Part shown: positions 7,611 to 15,778 of the stretch, in pieces
Numbering within the stretch: the stretch's first letter is position 1
Layout of the letters: each line of letters opens with the position of its first letter
Source of the DNA: Humibacillus xanthopallidus
GTDB lineage: Bacteria; Actinomycetota; Actinomycetes; Actinomycetales; Dermatophilaceae
DNA: 64,000 nt
NCBI RefSeq assembly: GCF_006717145.1
Contig: NZ_VFQF01000001.1
Coordinates: 1,612,001-1,676,000, forward strand
Direction: 5' to 3'
Made by a program: the position numbers and the translations under genes
Notes under the pieces: generated by a model
Seen by the model: only the letters and a program-made list of their open reading frames with translations
What the model was told of the DNA's origin: nothing
Database searches by the model: none

Positions 7611-10421
7611 CTACGGGCGAGCGACGTCGATCTGGCCGTAACGCGATCGCACGTTCTCCCAACGGAACTGGGCGAGCTCGTGCTCCCGGCCGTAGAGCTG
7701 GTCCTCGATGAACGGGTAGACGTTGTAGTCCCAGATGCGCCGCAACGTCGCCTCGTCGTCGTCGAGGCCCGGCCGCATGAAGTACGAGTGCCCGATCTGC
7801 AGGTGCGGTCCGCGCAGCGCCCGACGCAGGTCCTCGTTCACCCGGTCGACGAGGTCGGCGACCCACACGGGACCGTCGTGCGCCTCGAGCCAGCGTCGCA
7901 GCAGGCCCTGCATGGGCCCGTCGTGGGGCATGAAGGGCACGAAGTCGAACCGCCGGCGCAGCGCCGCGTCGACGAGCGCGATCGACCGGTCGGCGGTGTT
8001 CATCGTGCCGATGAAGTAGAGGTTCGGCGGCAGCTCGAAGCCCTCGTCGGGCCGGTAGGACGTCTTGACCGAGTGCGACCGGTACTCGAGCAGGAAGAGC
8101 AGCTCGCCGAAGACGCGCGGGAGGTTTGCGCGGTTGATCTCGTCGATGATCATGATGTGCGGCGTCAGCGGGTCGGCCTCGGCGGCCTCGGCCAGCAGCG
8201 CGAGGGGACCCTTGCGCAGCTCGTAGACCATCTGGCCCTGGTGGTCGATCTGTGGGCGGAAGCCCTCGAAGAAGTCCTCGTAGCTGCTGCTCGGGTGGAA
8301 CTGGACGATGTCGCGCTTCGCCGGGTCCGGTTGCAGGGCCGTGGCGAATCGCTGTGCCAGATAGGTCTTTCCGGTGCCGGGAGGCCCGTAGAAGATGACC
8401 TGCTTCTTCTCCTCGAGCAGACCCTTGATCTCGCGGAGGAAGGACTCTTCGATGAGAAGGTCTGCGGCAGCGTCGCCGAGCGCGTCCTTGTCGGGCGTGA
8501 GCGCCTTGTCGGAGCGCCGCATGAGCCAGTGGGCGAGCTGGCCCTGACCCCAGGGGTCGTCGGGCAGCAGCGGGTCGAGGGTCTGTCGCAGCAGGGCGTT
8601 CGTCTCGACGTGCATGCGACCGCGTGACTTGCCCTCCGTCCAGCGCGCCGGGCCGCCGAGACGGGCCAGCATCGCCGCCTTGCCGGAGTCGCCACCGAGC
8701 GAGAAGAGCGGCAGCCAGTGCTCGGGATGAGCGATCGCGAAGAGCTTGAGCACGACCGTCTCACCGAAGCCCTGGACCGGCACGTCGTCGGTCGAGAGCA
8801 CGCGGTTGATGCGCTCCTCGTCGCGCCCTTCGCCCCAGAGCAGCTCGCGCACCGTGTTGCGCAGCTGCTCGATGCCGCTGGCGTCGAGGGCGTTGATGGA
8901 GCTGATGAGCACGGACTGGGCACCGATGTCGCCGTAGCCTCGGGTCGAGACGATCCGCTTGAAGGTCGGCAGGTCGAAGTCCTCGAGGCCCTCGCGCGAG
9001 AGGCAGGCGGCGAAGATCCGGCGCTGCTCCTGGTGCCAGGCGTCGCGCTCGGTCGGGTAGGGCCGCTCGGTGCGGAAGATCTCGACCTCGGTGGCCAGGT
9101 CGACCATCGACGCGAGGTCGAGCGACGGGTCGTCACCGCGCTGGCTCGAGCTCATGAAGCGAAGCAGCGGCGTCAGGGCGCGCGCCGTCGAGATGATGTC
9201 GTCGGCGAAATCGGCTCTGCCGAGAGCCTCCTCGTCCTTCCACCAGCGGCCGACGAAGGTCTCGCCAGAGGGGTACTCGCGCCCCGCCAGCTCGAGCCGG
9301 TCGCCGCGGCCGTCCTCGTGGACGCGGAAGAAGTTCAGTCCCCGCGGCAGGTGGTCCTGCACGAGGGCACCCACCTCGCGGTGCTGCTGGTCGCTCTCGC
9401 CCTCCCAGCCGCCGTGCAGGCCGAAAGCCACTCCCGAGCGCGTCACCCAGAGGCGGAAGCCGGGAGCGCCGGCGCCACCGACGAGGATCCACGCGGCATA
9501 CAGGTCGGAGCGGTAGGCGCTCTCCTCCCCCGCGAGCTGCTGCAGCGCGAGGGTGGGGGCCTCGAGGTAGAGACCGGTCTCGGCCCCGAGCCGCTCGATG
9601 AGGCTGTCGCTGATGTGGTCGGCCTCCCCGCGCAGCTGGCGGGCAAGGTCGGCGGCGCGCTCCTCCTGCGCCGGCGTCGCGTAGCCGGAAGAGGGGCGGA
9701 ACTCGGAGGCGAGCTCGGCCGCCTCGACGCAGACGTCGAGGACGTTGGGGGCGATGCCGACGAAGCCCTCCGTCTCCTTGAAGTGCCAGAGGATCCGAGC
9801 GGCATACCGCGGGTCGTCGGGGCGCAGCGCGTGGCAGAGGTCGGCGAAGGCGACATAGCGCTCGGCGTGGCTGAGGCCGCGCTCGAGCCAGCCGAACCGC
9901 TGGAGCATGTGGGGCGCGTTCTCCCACATGAGCGGCCAGTCGCCGGCGTCGTCGGTCGACCAGAAGAGGGAGAGGACGTATGCCGTGTGGCCGGGTGCCG
10001 GGGCGCGCTGGCCGCGCGAGCCTCCCCGGGCGAGGAAGGCGTCGACCGACTGGAGCTTGTCGGCGGCGTCCTGCGGGGAGGCCGGGGTCTGCAGGGTCAC
10101 CTTGAGTAGGTCGACGACCTCGGCGTACTCCTCGTCGGCGCGGCGCACGAGGGCCGCGAGCCAGGGGATGCCAATGGGCCCGAAGCCGACGTAGGGCCCG
10201 TCCTTGCGGGCCCAGTGGTTCATCGCCTCCTTGAAGGCGAGCAGGTCGCTGCTCGCGACGAGGTCGGCGAGGATCTCGCGCAGCTCGCCGTTGCGAGCGG
10301 CACGCTCGAAGTCGAGCTCGGCGAAGAGGGCCTGGGCGTCCTTGTCCGACTCTGCTGCACGCTCGATGAGCGCATACTTCGCGCGCCAACGCTTGACGTC
10401 GACGCTGTCGCTGCGGGTCAT
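7611..10421 (-). CDS. mcrB: McrB-family AAA+ GTPase subunit of methyl-directed restriction
   Basis: The 936-residue protein ends in a McrB-type AAA+ domain: Walker A FYGPPGTGKTYLAQRFA near residue 676, Walker B IIDEINRANLPRVFGELLFL near 760, the sensor segment GTMNTADRSIALVDAALRRR near 805, and a C-terminal lid ending at IDVARP. About 600 residues precede it. They include a central part (FRLWVTRSGVAFGLHGGWEG; LPRGLNFF) resembling an MrcB/DUF3578-type DNA-recognition region and an unplaced N-terminal ~250 residues. McrB binds modified DNA and drives translocation with GTP, recruiting McrC. ATG 10421 follows GGGAG at 5-nt spacing. The 3' end abuts a tandem repeat. Confidence 0.88.
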   Translation of the reverse strand: MTRSDSVDVKRWRAKYALIERAAESDKDAQALFAELDFERAARNGELREILADLVASSDLLAFKEAMNHWARKDGPYVGFGPIGIPWLAALVRRADEEYAEVVDLLKVTLQTPASPQDAADKLQSVDAFLARGGSRGQRAPAPGHTAYVLSLFWSTDDAGDWPLMWENAPHMLQRFGWLERGLSHAERYVAFADLCHALRPDDPRYAARILWHFKETEGFVGIAPNVLDVCVEAAELASEFRPSSGYATPAQEERAADLARQLRGEADHISDSLIERLGAETGLYLEAPTLALQQLAGEESAYRSDLYAAWILVGGAGAPGFRLWVTRSGVAFGLHGGWEGESDQQHREVGALVQDHLPRGLNFFRVHEDGRGDRLELAGREYPSGETFVGRWWKDEEALGRADFADDIISTARALTPLLRFMSSSQRGDDPSLDLASMVDLATEVEIFRTERPYPTERDAWHQEQRRIFAACLSREGLEDFDLPTFKRIVSTRGYGDIGAQSVLISSINALDASGIEQLRNTVRELLWGEGRDEERINRVLSTDDVPVQGFGETVVLKLFAIAHPEHWLPLFSLGGDSGKAAMLARLGGPARWTEGKSRGRMHVETNALLRQTLDPLLPDDPWGQGQLAHWLMRRSDKALTPDKDALGDAAADLLIEESFLREIKGLLEEKKQVIFYGPPGTGKTYLAQRFATALQPDPAKRDIVQFHPSSSYEDFFEGFRPQIDHQGQMVYELRKGPLALLAEAAEADPLTPHIMIIDEINRANLPRVFGELLFLLEYRSHSVKTSYRPDEGFELPPNLYFIGTMNTADRSIALVDAALRRRFDFVPFMPHDGPMQGLLRRWLEAHDGPVWVADLVDRVNEDLRRALRGPHLQIGHSYFMRPGLDDDEATLRRIWDYNVYPFIEDQLYGREHELAQFRWENVRSRYGQIDVARP

Positions 10422-10741
10422 GGGGCTCCCTTGCACACGCCACTGTCTCGGGCGTTTCTCAGTTGCTGCGCGTGTGGAGGCCGCGCAGGACCGGCCCAAA
10501 GGTTACCTGCCAGTCGTCCATGCTCCGAACCGGGGCGTGGGGGCCTGCGCTTGCTGTGGACGGGCTCAGAGGTGGGTGCGAGCCTGTGGATGAGGGGAGA
10601 GGCTCGGGGTGCGACTGCGCCAAGATCATGAGACCGTGCGGAACGAATCGGGACGCACCGTCACCGAAGCACCAGCACGCACGACCTGGACCGACACCAC
10701 GCTCTGCCGAACGGCTGAGAGATCTGCACGAGGGGATGCCG
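10422..10741. other. Divergent intergenic region, mcrB and lipoprotein gene
   Basis: These 320 bp separate the divergent mcrB and DUF6318-type lipoprotein genes and must hold both promoters. I see no confident -35/-10 pair, operator palindrome or small gene. The only clear elements are ribosome sites at each end (GGGAG before mcrB, GAGGGG before ATG 10742). Confidence 0.5.
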
Positions 10742-11374
10742 ATGACCTTCGCCGACCATGGCTCCGTCCCACCACGAGCCCGACGAGCCCTCCCGTATGC
10801 CGCCAGCGTCGTTGCGCTGCTCGTGGCCGCCGGGTGCACGTCCGGGTCACCTCAGGGCCCGCCGCCCAGCACGGCTCCTCTGACGACGTCGAGCAGTGCG
10901 ACGACGACGGCGGCTCCCACGACGACAGCGACGCCTACCCCGTCGGTGGATCCGGTCATCGCCAAGATCCCCGCCGCCGCCCGCCCAGAGACGATGGCTG
11001 GAGGAGAAGCCTTCGCCCGCTTCTACATAGCTCAGGTCAATCAGGCGTACACGACGGCTGATCCGGGCGCTTTGCGTGGGCTGTCAACGCAAGCATGCAA
11101 GACGTGCGAGCAGTTCGTGGCCACAGCGGCCAAGTTCCGCGAGGACGGCGTCCACCATGACTCACCCTCGCTCAAAGTGACATCCGCTACCGCCACAACC
11201 TTTGCTGCCAATCGACGAGAGGTGACCGCGTTCGTTAATCAGGCCGCGGTGAGGGTGGTTGACGGGGGCGGTAAGGCCGTTAGTCGGACATCTGAAGCCA
11301 AGGGGGCATTCCTCTTGACTCTGGCGTTTGACTCGCATTGGCGTGTTACCCGTTTGCAGACAGCCAAATCATGA
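10742..11374 (+). CDS. DUF6318-type lipoprotein
   Basis: The 210-residue product has a lipoprotein signal (RRALPYAASVVALLVAAGC) with lipobox VAAGC, then a Ser/Thr/Pro-rich linker, then a globular domain starting EAFARFYIAQVNQAYTTADP with the paired cysteines QACKTC. This arrangement matches actinobacterial DUF6318 lipoproteins, whose function is unknown. ATG 10742 has GAGGGG 6 nt upstream; ATG 10736, two codons earlier, is too close to it. The stop overlaps the next gene's start (ATGA), so the two are translationally coupled. Confidence 0.8.
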   Translation: MTFADHGSVPPRARRALPYAASVVALLVAAGCTSGSPQGPPPSTAPLTTSSSATTTAAPTTTATPTPSVDPVIAKIPAAARPETMAGGEAFARFYIAQVNQAYTTADPGALRGLSTQACKTCEQFVATAAKFREDGVHHDSPSLKVTSATATTFAANRREVTAFVNQAAVRVVDGGGKAVSRTSEAKGAFLLTLAFDSHWRVTRLQTAKS

Positions 11375-12324
11375 TGTGTCAACCAGCGCGCCTGAGGCCG
11401 ATCACGACAACCTTCGTTTCGCTGGCAGTCTCGCTGAGTTTGTCCGCACCGGGGACAGCCGCCGAAGTGACTGCTGCCACGGCTGGCAGCGGAGATCCTT
11501 GCCAGATCGGCGACACCTTCAACTGCGGCACGGATGAGGCGTCGGCCTACGTTGGCCTCACCAGGCAACAGGTACTCGCACTCAAGAGGTTTCCGGACGA
11601 CAACGGCAGCACCGTAGTGAGCGACCGGCCGCGAGACGCACCTGTCTACGAGTACATGTCCCTGAACGACTGCGCCGAGGCCCAACCCGAGACCACGACA
11701 CAGGAAGTCTCCTGTGCGCACGCGCTGAAGGATTGTCCTCCAGACATGGCTGGCCCTTATCTGCGCATCTGGCGGCGCACCCTGGCCGGCGATCGGGTGA
11801 TGGAGCCCTGGACCGCGCAGGGCAGCACTTGCGCCTCAGATGTGGCTCCGGGGGCGCGGCCGACGTTGTCGATGGCTGACATCAAGGCTCAGTTCATGCG
11901 CACGCCATGGGCGAAACCGCAGATCTCGAGCCAGCCCGCGGGCAACACGACGCTCGTCAACCTCACGACGTTCTACAAGGTGAACTGGACCCCCGCCGGC
12001 TTCGCACCCGGAGAGGTCGACCGGTCGGTTCTGCGAGGCATCCCGGTCCGCATCCGCCCGAAGCTCGTCGGCTTCACCTACGTCTTCGGCGACGGCTCGA
12101 CCTACGGGCCGACGACCTCGACCGGCGGGGTGTACCCCGACGGCGACGTGAAGCACATCTACCGGGCCAAGGGAGAGTTCCCCGTCCGCGTCAACACGAC
12201 GTTCGGAGCCGACTTCAGCCTGGACGGCACAGCCTGGGACGAGATCCCGTCGACGGTGACCGTGCCCGGACCAGCCACCGCCGTCACGGTGCGAGAGGCC
12301 AAAGGCGTGCTCGTCAGCCGCTGA
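11371..12324 (+). CDS. Secreted PKD-domain protein coupled to the lipoprotein
   Basis: The 317-residue protein starts at ATG 11371, overlapping the previous stop by 4 nt. It carries an N-terminal hydrophobic signal (TTTFVSLAVSLSLSAPGTAA) with a plausible AxA cleavage site. The Cys-containing middle (PCQIGDTFNCGTDEAS; NDCAEA; SCAHALKDCPPD) is unassigned. Residues ~225-295 look like a PKD or Ig-like beta domain (GFTYVFGDGSTYGPTTSTGG, DVKHIYRAKGEFPVRVNTTF). The pair with the lipoprotein suggests a joint surface role, but no activity can be named. A strong terminator follows 45 bp after the stop. Confidence 0.78.
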   Translation: MMCQPARLRPITTTFVSLAVSLSLSAPGTAAEVTAATAGSGDPCQIGDTFNCGTDEASAYVGLTRQQVLALKRFPDDNGSTVVSDRPRDAPVYEYMSLNDCAEAQPETTTQEVSCAHALKDCPPDMAGPYLRIWRRTLAGDRVMEPWTAQGSTCASDVAPGARPTLSMADIKAQFMRTPWAKPQISSQPAGNTTLVNLTTFYKVNWTPAGFAPGEVDRSVLRGIPVRIRPKLVGFTYVFGDGSTYGPTTSTGGVYPDGDVKHIYRAKGEFPVRVNTTFGADFSLDGTAWDEIPSTVTVPGPATAVTVREAKGVLVSR

Positions 12325-12369
12325 CCAAGCAAGGCGGTCGACAACAACCGCGATCCACACCACCTGCTG

Positions 12370-12406
12370 CCTCTGTGTTGAGTCACCCCGTGACTCAACA
12401 CAGAGG
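12370..12406. terminator. Strong bidirectional terminator hairpin
   Basis: A perfect 16-bp stem (CCTCTGTGTTGAGTCA with its complement) closes on the 5-nt loop CCCCG. It lies between the end of the PKD-protein gene and the end of the small minus-strand ORF, so it probably ends both transcripts. Confidence 0.85.
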
Positions 12407-12444
12407 CGCCTCGCCCCTACCCCTCACCGGGGCGCTGCCCAGGG

Positions 12445-12642
12445 TCACTCGTCCGCGACGAGGGCGTCCTCGTCCTGTGCGTTCCGGTCCCACCGGGACG
12501 AGGCCGCGGTGTCGGGGACCACGCTCGTCGCCTCGCCGCCGAAGCCCTCCGTCAGGCCCTCGTCGGCGTCCCCAGCAGAGCTCGCTCTCGAGTCCGCCCC
12601 GTCGTCCGGTCTCGCGGCCATGAGCGCCTCCCACGTCGTCAT
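12445..12642 (-). CDS. Small acidic hypothetical protein (65 aa)
   Basis: The 65-residue product (MTTWEALMAARPDDG at the start, DALVADE at the end) is very acidic. Nearly every codon ends in G or C, as in the real genes nearby. No domain is recognisable. It sits between two good terminators with the right polarity for its own transcript. The ribosome site is weak. A chance reading frame cannot be excluded. Confidence 0.45.
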   Translation of the reverse strand: MTTWEALMAARPDDGADSRASSAGDADEGLTEGFGGEATSVVPDTAASSRWDRNAQDEDALVADE

Positions 12643-12671
12643 CGGCGCCGACTAGCGCCTCGTCCAACGAC

Positions 12672-12703
12672 GCTACCCCCGCCGCTCCGGCGGCGGGGGT
12701 AGC
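12672..12703. terminator. Terminator hairpin after the orphan-family gene
   Basis: A 14-bp perfect stem (GCTACCCCCGCCGC with its complement) closes on loop TCCG. It lies about 85 bp beyond the stop of the minus-strand gene at 12789-13220. Its right arm is the first copy of an 11-bp tandem repeat. Confidence 0.65.
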
Positions 12704-12734
12704 GCGGGGGTAGCGCGGTGGTAGTGCCGGGGTA
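12691..12734 (+). repeat. Four tandem 11-bp repeats (consensus GCGCGGGGGTA)
   Basis: Units at 12691-12701, 12702-12712, 12713-12723 and 12724-12734 read CGGCGGGGGTA, GCGCGGGGGTA, GCGCGGTGGTA and GTGCCGGGGTA. They are spaced one helical turn apart, in noncoding DNA between the terminator and the orphan-family gene. Confidence 0.75.
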
Positions 12735-12788
12735 GCTCGGGGGGCGCCGCGCGGCCCGACAGCTGGCTGGCTCGACCCGGGCCCGGCC

Positions 12789-13220
12789 TCAGGCGGCGAC
12801 CGAGCCGTCAGCGGGGAAGGCCGTCACGCCGGTGGGGGCCGCGATCGCCACCCCGAGCAGCCGCACACCGGAAGCGCTGCACGCCTCCTCGAAGGCGACA
12901 CGCAGGTCGTGGTCGCGCGGAGTGGGATCCGGACGGCCGGGGCGGGCGATGGCCATGACGACGTCGTGCACCCCCTCGCCGGCAGCCTCCGTGAAGAGCC
13001 GCGTCAAGCCGTCCTGCACGCGCACCACGTCGACTGTGTGCGGCTCGTCCGGCAGGCAGATCGGCTGCATGAGCCGGCCACCTTCGTGGCAGAGCAGGAC
13101 GTAGGTCGACCCCTCGCACCGGGCCTGATCGGTGACGATGAGGTCGATGACGCCCTCGAAGACGTCGGGATCGGTGATTGGTCGCTGGGCCCAGTCGGCG
13201 GGCAGGTCCTGGAAGCTCAT
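12789..13220 (-). CDS. Orphan-family protein, copy A (paralogue at 29409)
   Basis: The 143-residue protein has no domain I can name. It is clearly related to the product at 29409-29837: both begin with an FxDLPxD motif (MSFQDLPADW / MTFEDLPPDV), contain DVIDLIVTDQAR-type and RPGRPDPTP-type segments, and end GVRLLGVAIAAPTGVTAFP versus GVRLLGFHVATRDGVTALP. The middle could be an alpha/beta fold. ATG 13220 follows GAGGGC. It is divergent from the amidase gene. The family may be restricted to related actinobacteria. Confidence 0.7.
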   Translation of the reverse strand: MSFQDLPADWAQRPITDPDVFEGVIDLIVTDQARCEGSTYVLLCHEGGRLMQPICLPDEPHTVDVVRVQDGLTRLFTEAAGEGVHDVVMAIARPGRPDPTPRDHDLRVAFEEACSASGVRLLGVAIAAPTGVTAFPADGSVAA

Positions 13221-13322
13221 GCCCTCGAGCATGCCGGGAGCCGGTGACAGTCGGCCGGAGATATCCACACGGTTATCGTGAGGACAGCCTGCCGACGGCA
13301 CGCAGTGGAAGGAGGCATGCCG

Positions 13323-14834
13323 GTGACGACTCCGAGCCGCCCAGCCGCCCTCTGCGCGACCGAGCTGCTGGCGGCATACGCCGACCGGGCGCTCTCTCCG
13401 GTCGAGGTCCTGCTCGACGTGGCCGACGTGGTGGGCGAGCGCGAACCCACGCTCAACGCCCTGTGGGTCAACGACCTCGAGACGCGCCGCGACGCCCTTC
13501 TCGAGGCAGCTCGGGCGAGCGAGCGCCGCTGGGTCGCCGGCAGTCCTGATGGCCCGCTCGACGGCGTCCCCGTCACCGTCAAGGAGAACCTCGCTCGGGC
13601 CGGTGTGCCCATGCCCGCGGGCAACGCCGGCACCTCACCGGCGGTCCCCACCCGCAGCTCGCCCGTCGTCGCGCGCATCGAGGAGGCAGCCGGCACCATC
13701 ATCGGCTCGACGGTCATGCCCGACTGGGGCATGCTCAGCTCCGGCGTCTCCAGCCTGCACGGCGTGACCCGGTCTCCCTGGGACGAGCGGCTGACCACCG
13801 GTGGCTCCTCCTCCGGCGCCGGCGCGGCCGCCGCTTCGGGCTACGGCCCGCTCCACGTCGGCACCGACATCGGCGGCTCGATCCGCCTCCCCGGCACCTG
13901 GCTCGGTCTGACCACCCTCAAGCCCAGCGCTGGGCGCGTGCCCCTCGACACGCCCTACCTCGGGCGGGTGGCCGGACCCTTGACCCGATCGGCGGCCGAC
14001 GCCGCGCTGCTCCTGTCCGTCATCAGCGGACCTGACCCGCGCGACTGGACCGCGCTGCCCCCGGGCGCCGCTCTCCCCGACCCCCTCACCCTCGACCGCC
14101 TCGACAACGACACGACGCGCATCGGCCTGCTCCTCGACGCCGGGTGCGGCACACCGGTCGACCCCGAGGTGCGGGCCGTCATCGAGTCCGCGGCTGCCGT
14201 CTTCGCCGCGTCGGGTGCCGAGGTCGTCCCTCTCGAGCCGTTCATGACGCCCGAGTGGCTCGTGCGCCTCGACGAGTTCTGGCGGGTCCGCTCCCTCGTC
14301 GAGCTCGACGCACTCGACGACGACGCCCAGGACCGCGTCCTGCCCTTCGTGCGACGGTGGGCCGAGGCCGGCCGGTCCGTCGACGGCCGCGACGTCATGC
14401 GCGACTACGCAGCGATCATGGCCATCCAGCAGGCCACGGTCGCCGCCACCGAGCGCTGCGACCTCGTCCTCTCCCCCGTTGCCCCCATGGCGGCCTTCCC
14501 GGCCGAGTGGCCGATGCCCTGGGGCGACGGCGACGAGGCCATGCCGCACATCGGTTTCACCGCACCGTTCAACCTGTCGGGCCAGCCCGCCGGCACCGTC
14601 AACGCCGGCTTCACCGCAGACGGTCGCACCGTCGGGCTCCAGATCTCGGGCCGCCGCTTCGACGACGTCGCCGTTCTACGGGCCCTGCACTGGTTCGAGC
14701 AGCACCGGCCCGCAGGTGCGGCGCCGACCTGGCCGATCGCTGCGGAGAGCAGTCGTCCTCAGTCCTCGGGCGTCCCTCGGTGGCAGACCGCCTCGACGTT
14801 GTTGCCGTCGGGGTCACGCACGAAGGCGCCGTAG
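13323..14834 (+). CDS. Amidase-signature hydrolase
   Basis: This protein of about 503 residues has the amidase catalytic set: Lys87 in PVTVKENL, the Ser-rich loop TTGGSSSGAGAAAA near 158-171, and the nucleophile region GTDIGGSIRLP with Ser186. Family members hydrolyse amides; the substrate is not evident and no GatB or GatC is nearby, so a free amidase is likelier than GatA. GGAGG at 13311-13315 fits GTG 13323 (7-nt spacing) better than ATG 13317 (1 nt). The last ~25 codons read antisense into the end of the VOC gene (76-bp tail-to-tail overlap), giving a tail unlike the family. Confidence 0.85.
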   Translation: MTTPSRPAALCATELLAAYADRALSPVEVLLDVADVVGEREPTLNALWVNDLETRRDALLEAARASERRWVAGSPDGPLDGVPVTVKENLARAGVPMPAGNAGTSPAVPTRSSPVVARIEEAAGTIIGSTVMPDWGMLSSGVSSLHGVTRSPWDERLTTGGSSSGAGAAAASGYGPLHVGTDIGGSIRLPGTWLGLTTLKPSAGRVPLDTPYLGRVAGPLTRSAADAALLLSVISGPDPRDWTALPPGAALPDPLTLDRLDNDTTRIGLLLDAGCGTPVDPEVRAVIESAAAVFAASGAEVVPLEPFMTPEWLVRLDEFWRVRSLVELDALDDDAQDRVLPFVRRWAEAGRSVDGRDVMRDYAAIMAIQQATVAATERCDLVLSPVAPMAAFPAEWPMPWGDGDEAMPHIGFTAPFNLSGQPAGTVNAGFTADGRTVGLQISGRRFDDVAVLRALHWFEQHRPAGAAPTWPIAAESSRPQSSGVPRWQTASTLLPSGSRTKAP

Positions 14835-15139
14835 TAGCCGGCGTGGTACTCCGGCCACAGCCGCGGTGCGTGCAACGACTCGGCGCCGAGCCCCACGGCC
14901 GCCTCGTGGAAAGCTTGGACGGCCTCGACGCCCTCCGCCGCGAAGGCGCAGTGCATCTCGCGACTCGGCTCAGGCCCGCTCCACGACGAGATCCAGAACT
15001 CCGGGTGGCCCTCGCTGCCGTAGCCGATGGCGACACCGACATCCATCTGCCGGGAGTAGCCGAGCACACCGAGCACCGTGTCGTAGAACCTCGCGCTGGC
15101 CTCGAAGTCCGAGCAGTTGATGCCGAAGTGATCGATCAT
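14759..15139 (-). CDS. VOC (glyoxalase-like) family protein
   Basis: This 126-residue single-domain VOC protein starts IDHFGINCSDFEASARFYDT and ends with the typical RDPDGNNVEAVCH strand; His4 and the C-terminal Glu are the usual metal-ligand positions. ATG 15139 has AGGG at 7-nt spacing; the in-frame GTG 15145 is too close to it. It is convergent with the amidase gene and overlaps its 3' end by 76 bp. Such proteins are often lactoylglutathione-lyase-like; the substrate is unknown. Confidence 0.88.
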   Translation of the reverse strand: MIDHFGINCSDFEASARFYDTVLGVLGYSRQMDVGVAIGYGSEGHPEFWISSWSGPEPSREMHCAFAAEGVEAVQAFHEAAVGLGAESLHAPRLWPEYHAGYYGAFVRDPDGNNVEAVCHRGTPED

Positions 15140-15284
15140 TGTCACACCCTAGGCCCGCCCACCGACACTCCGGATCCGACGCAGATCACCCTCCCGAGGC
15201 ATTGTGCTCGCGCCCATCCTTTGATCGACTGTGGGTGGTGGGTCCGGCCCATCCGGGGCCGTTCCGAGCGAACCGGAGGTGCCC

Positions 15285-15716
15285 ATGAGCAGTTCAACGC
15301 AGTCGGTCCCCGAGCAGGCAGAGGACGCCGAGCTCGAGGGGTCGCCCGCAGGCGTGCACGCCACCACGACCGTCGCCAAGCCCGTCGACGAGGTGTGGGA
15401 GCACCTCATCAGCGCTCGCGGCACCGAGGCCCTCCTCGGCCCGGGCGTGACGCTCGGCAGCAAGGGTGAGTCGTGGCACAGCACGGACGGCCCCCACGGC
15501 GTCGTGCGCAGCTGGCATCCCCTCGAGCAGATCCGCGTCTCGTGGCACCCGCACGAGGACGGACCGCTCAGCATCGTCGACCTCCAGCTCAAGGGCGACG
15601 GTGACGGCACCCGCCTCGACCTCTACCACGAGGGTGAGGGCATCGCGGACGACGGCGCCGGCGACAAGCGGCGCTGGGACGACGCGCTGGGCCGGTTCGT
15701 CTCGACGCTTCCCTGA
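15285..15716 (+). CDS. SRPBCC (AHSA1-like) family protein
   Basis: The 143-residue protein has the START/SRPBCC fold pattern: VHATTTVAKPVDEVWEHLIS at the N-terminal strand and helix, central PHGVVRSWHPLEQIRVSWHP, and a C-terminal helix DKRRWDDALGRFVSTLP. Members bind hydrophobic ligands or act as stress co-chaperones. ATG 15285 is preceded by GGAGGT. It lies 62 bp upstream of the xdh operon on the same strand and could share its transcript, but it has no known role in purine catabolism. Confidence 0.82.
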   Translation: MSSSTQSVPEQAEDAELEGSPAGVHATTTVAKPVDEVWEHLISARGTEALLGPGVTLGSKGESWHSTDGPHGVVRSWHPLEQIRVSWHPHEDGPLSIVDLQLKGDGDGTRLDLYHEGEGIADDGAGDKRRWDDALGRFVSTLP

Positions 15717-15778
15717 CCACTGGCCACGCGGGGCACGCCGCTGGCGGCCCCGCGCCCCGATCGGGTACGTCTCTGCAC

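Noticed and set aside
7420-7866. Minus-strand ORF with SPQSAQSGQ repeats
   Set aside because: It is antisense to the Tat gene and out of frame with mcrB; its repeats merely translate the DNA tandem repeat.
10712-10722. CTGAGA element resembling part of a TPP riboswitch
   Set aside because: No second conserved element or paired stem follows, and the downstream lipoprotein has no link to thiamine.
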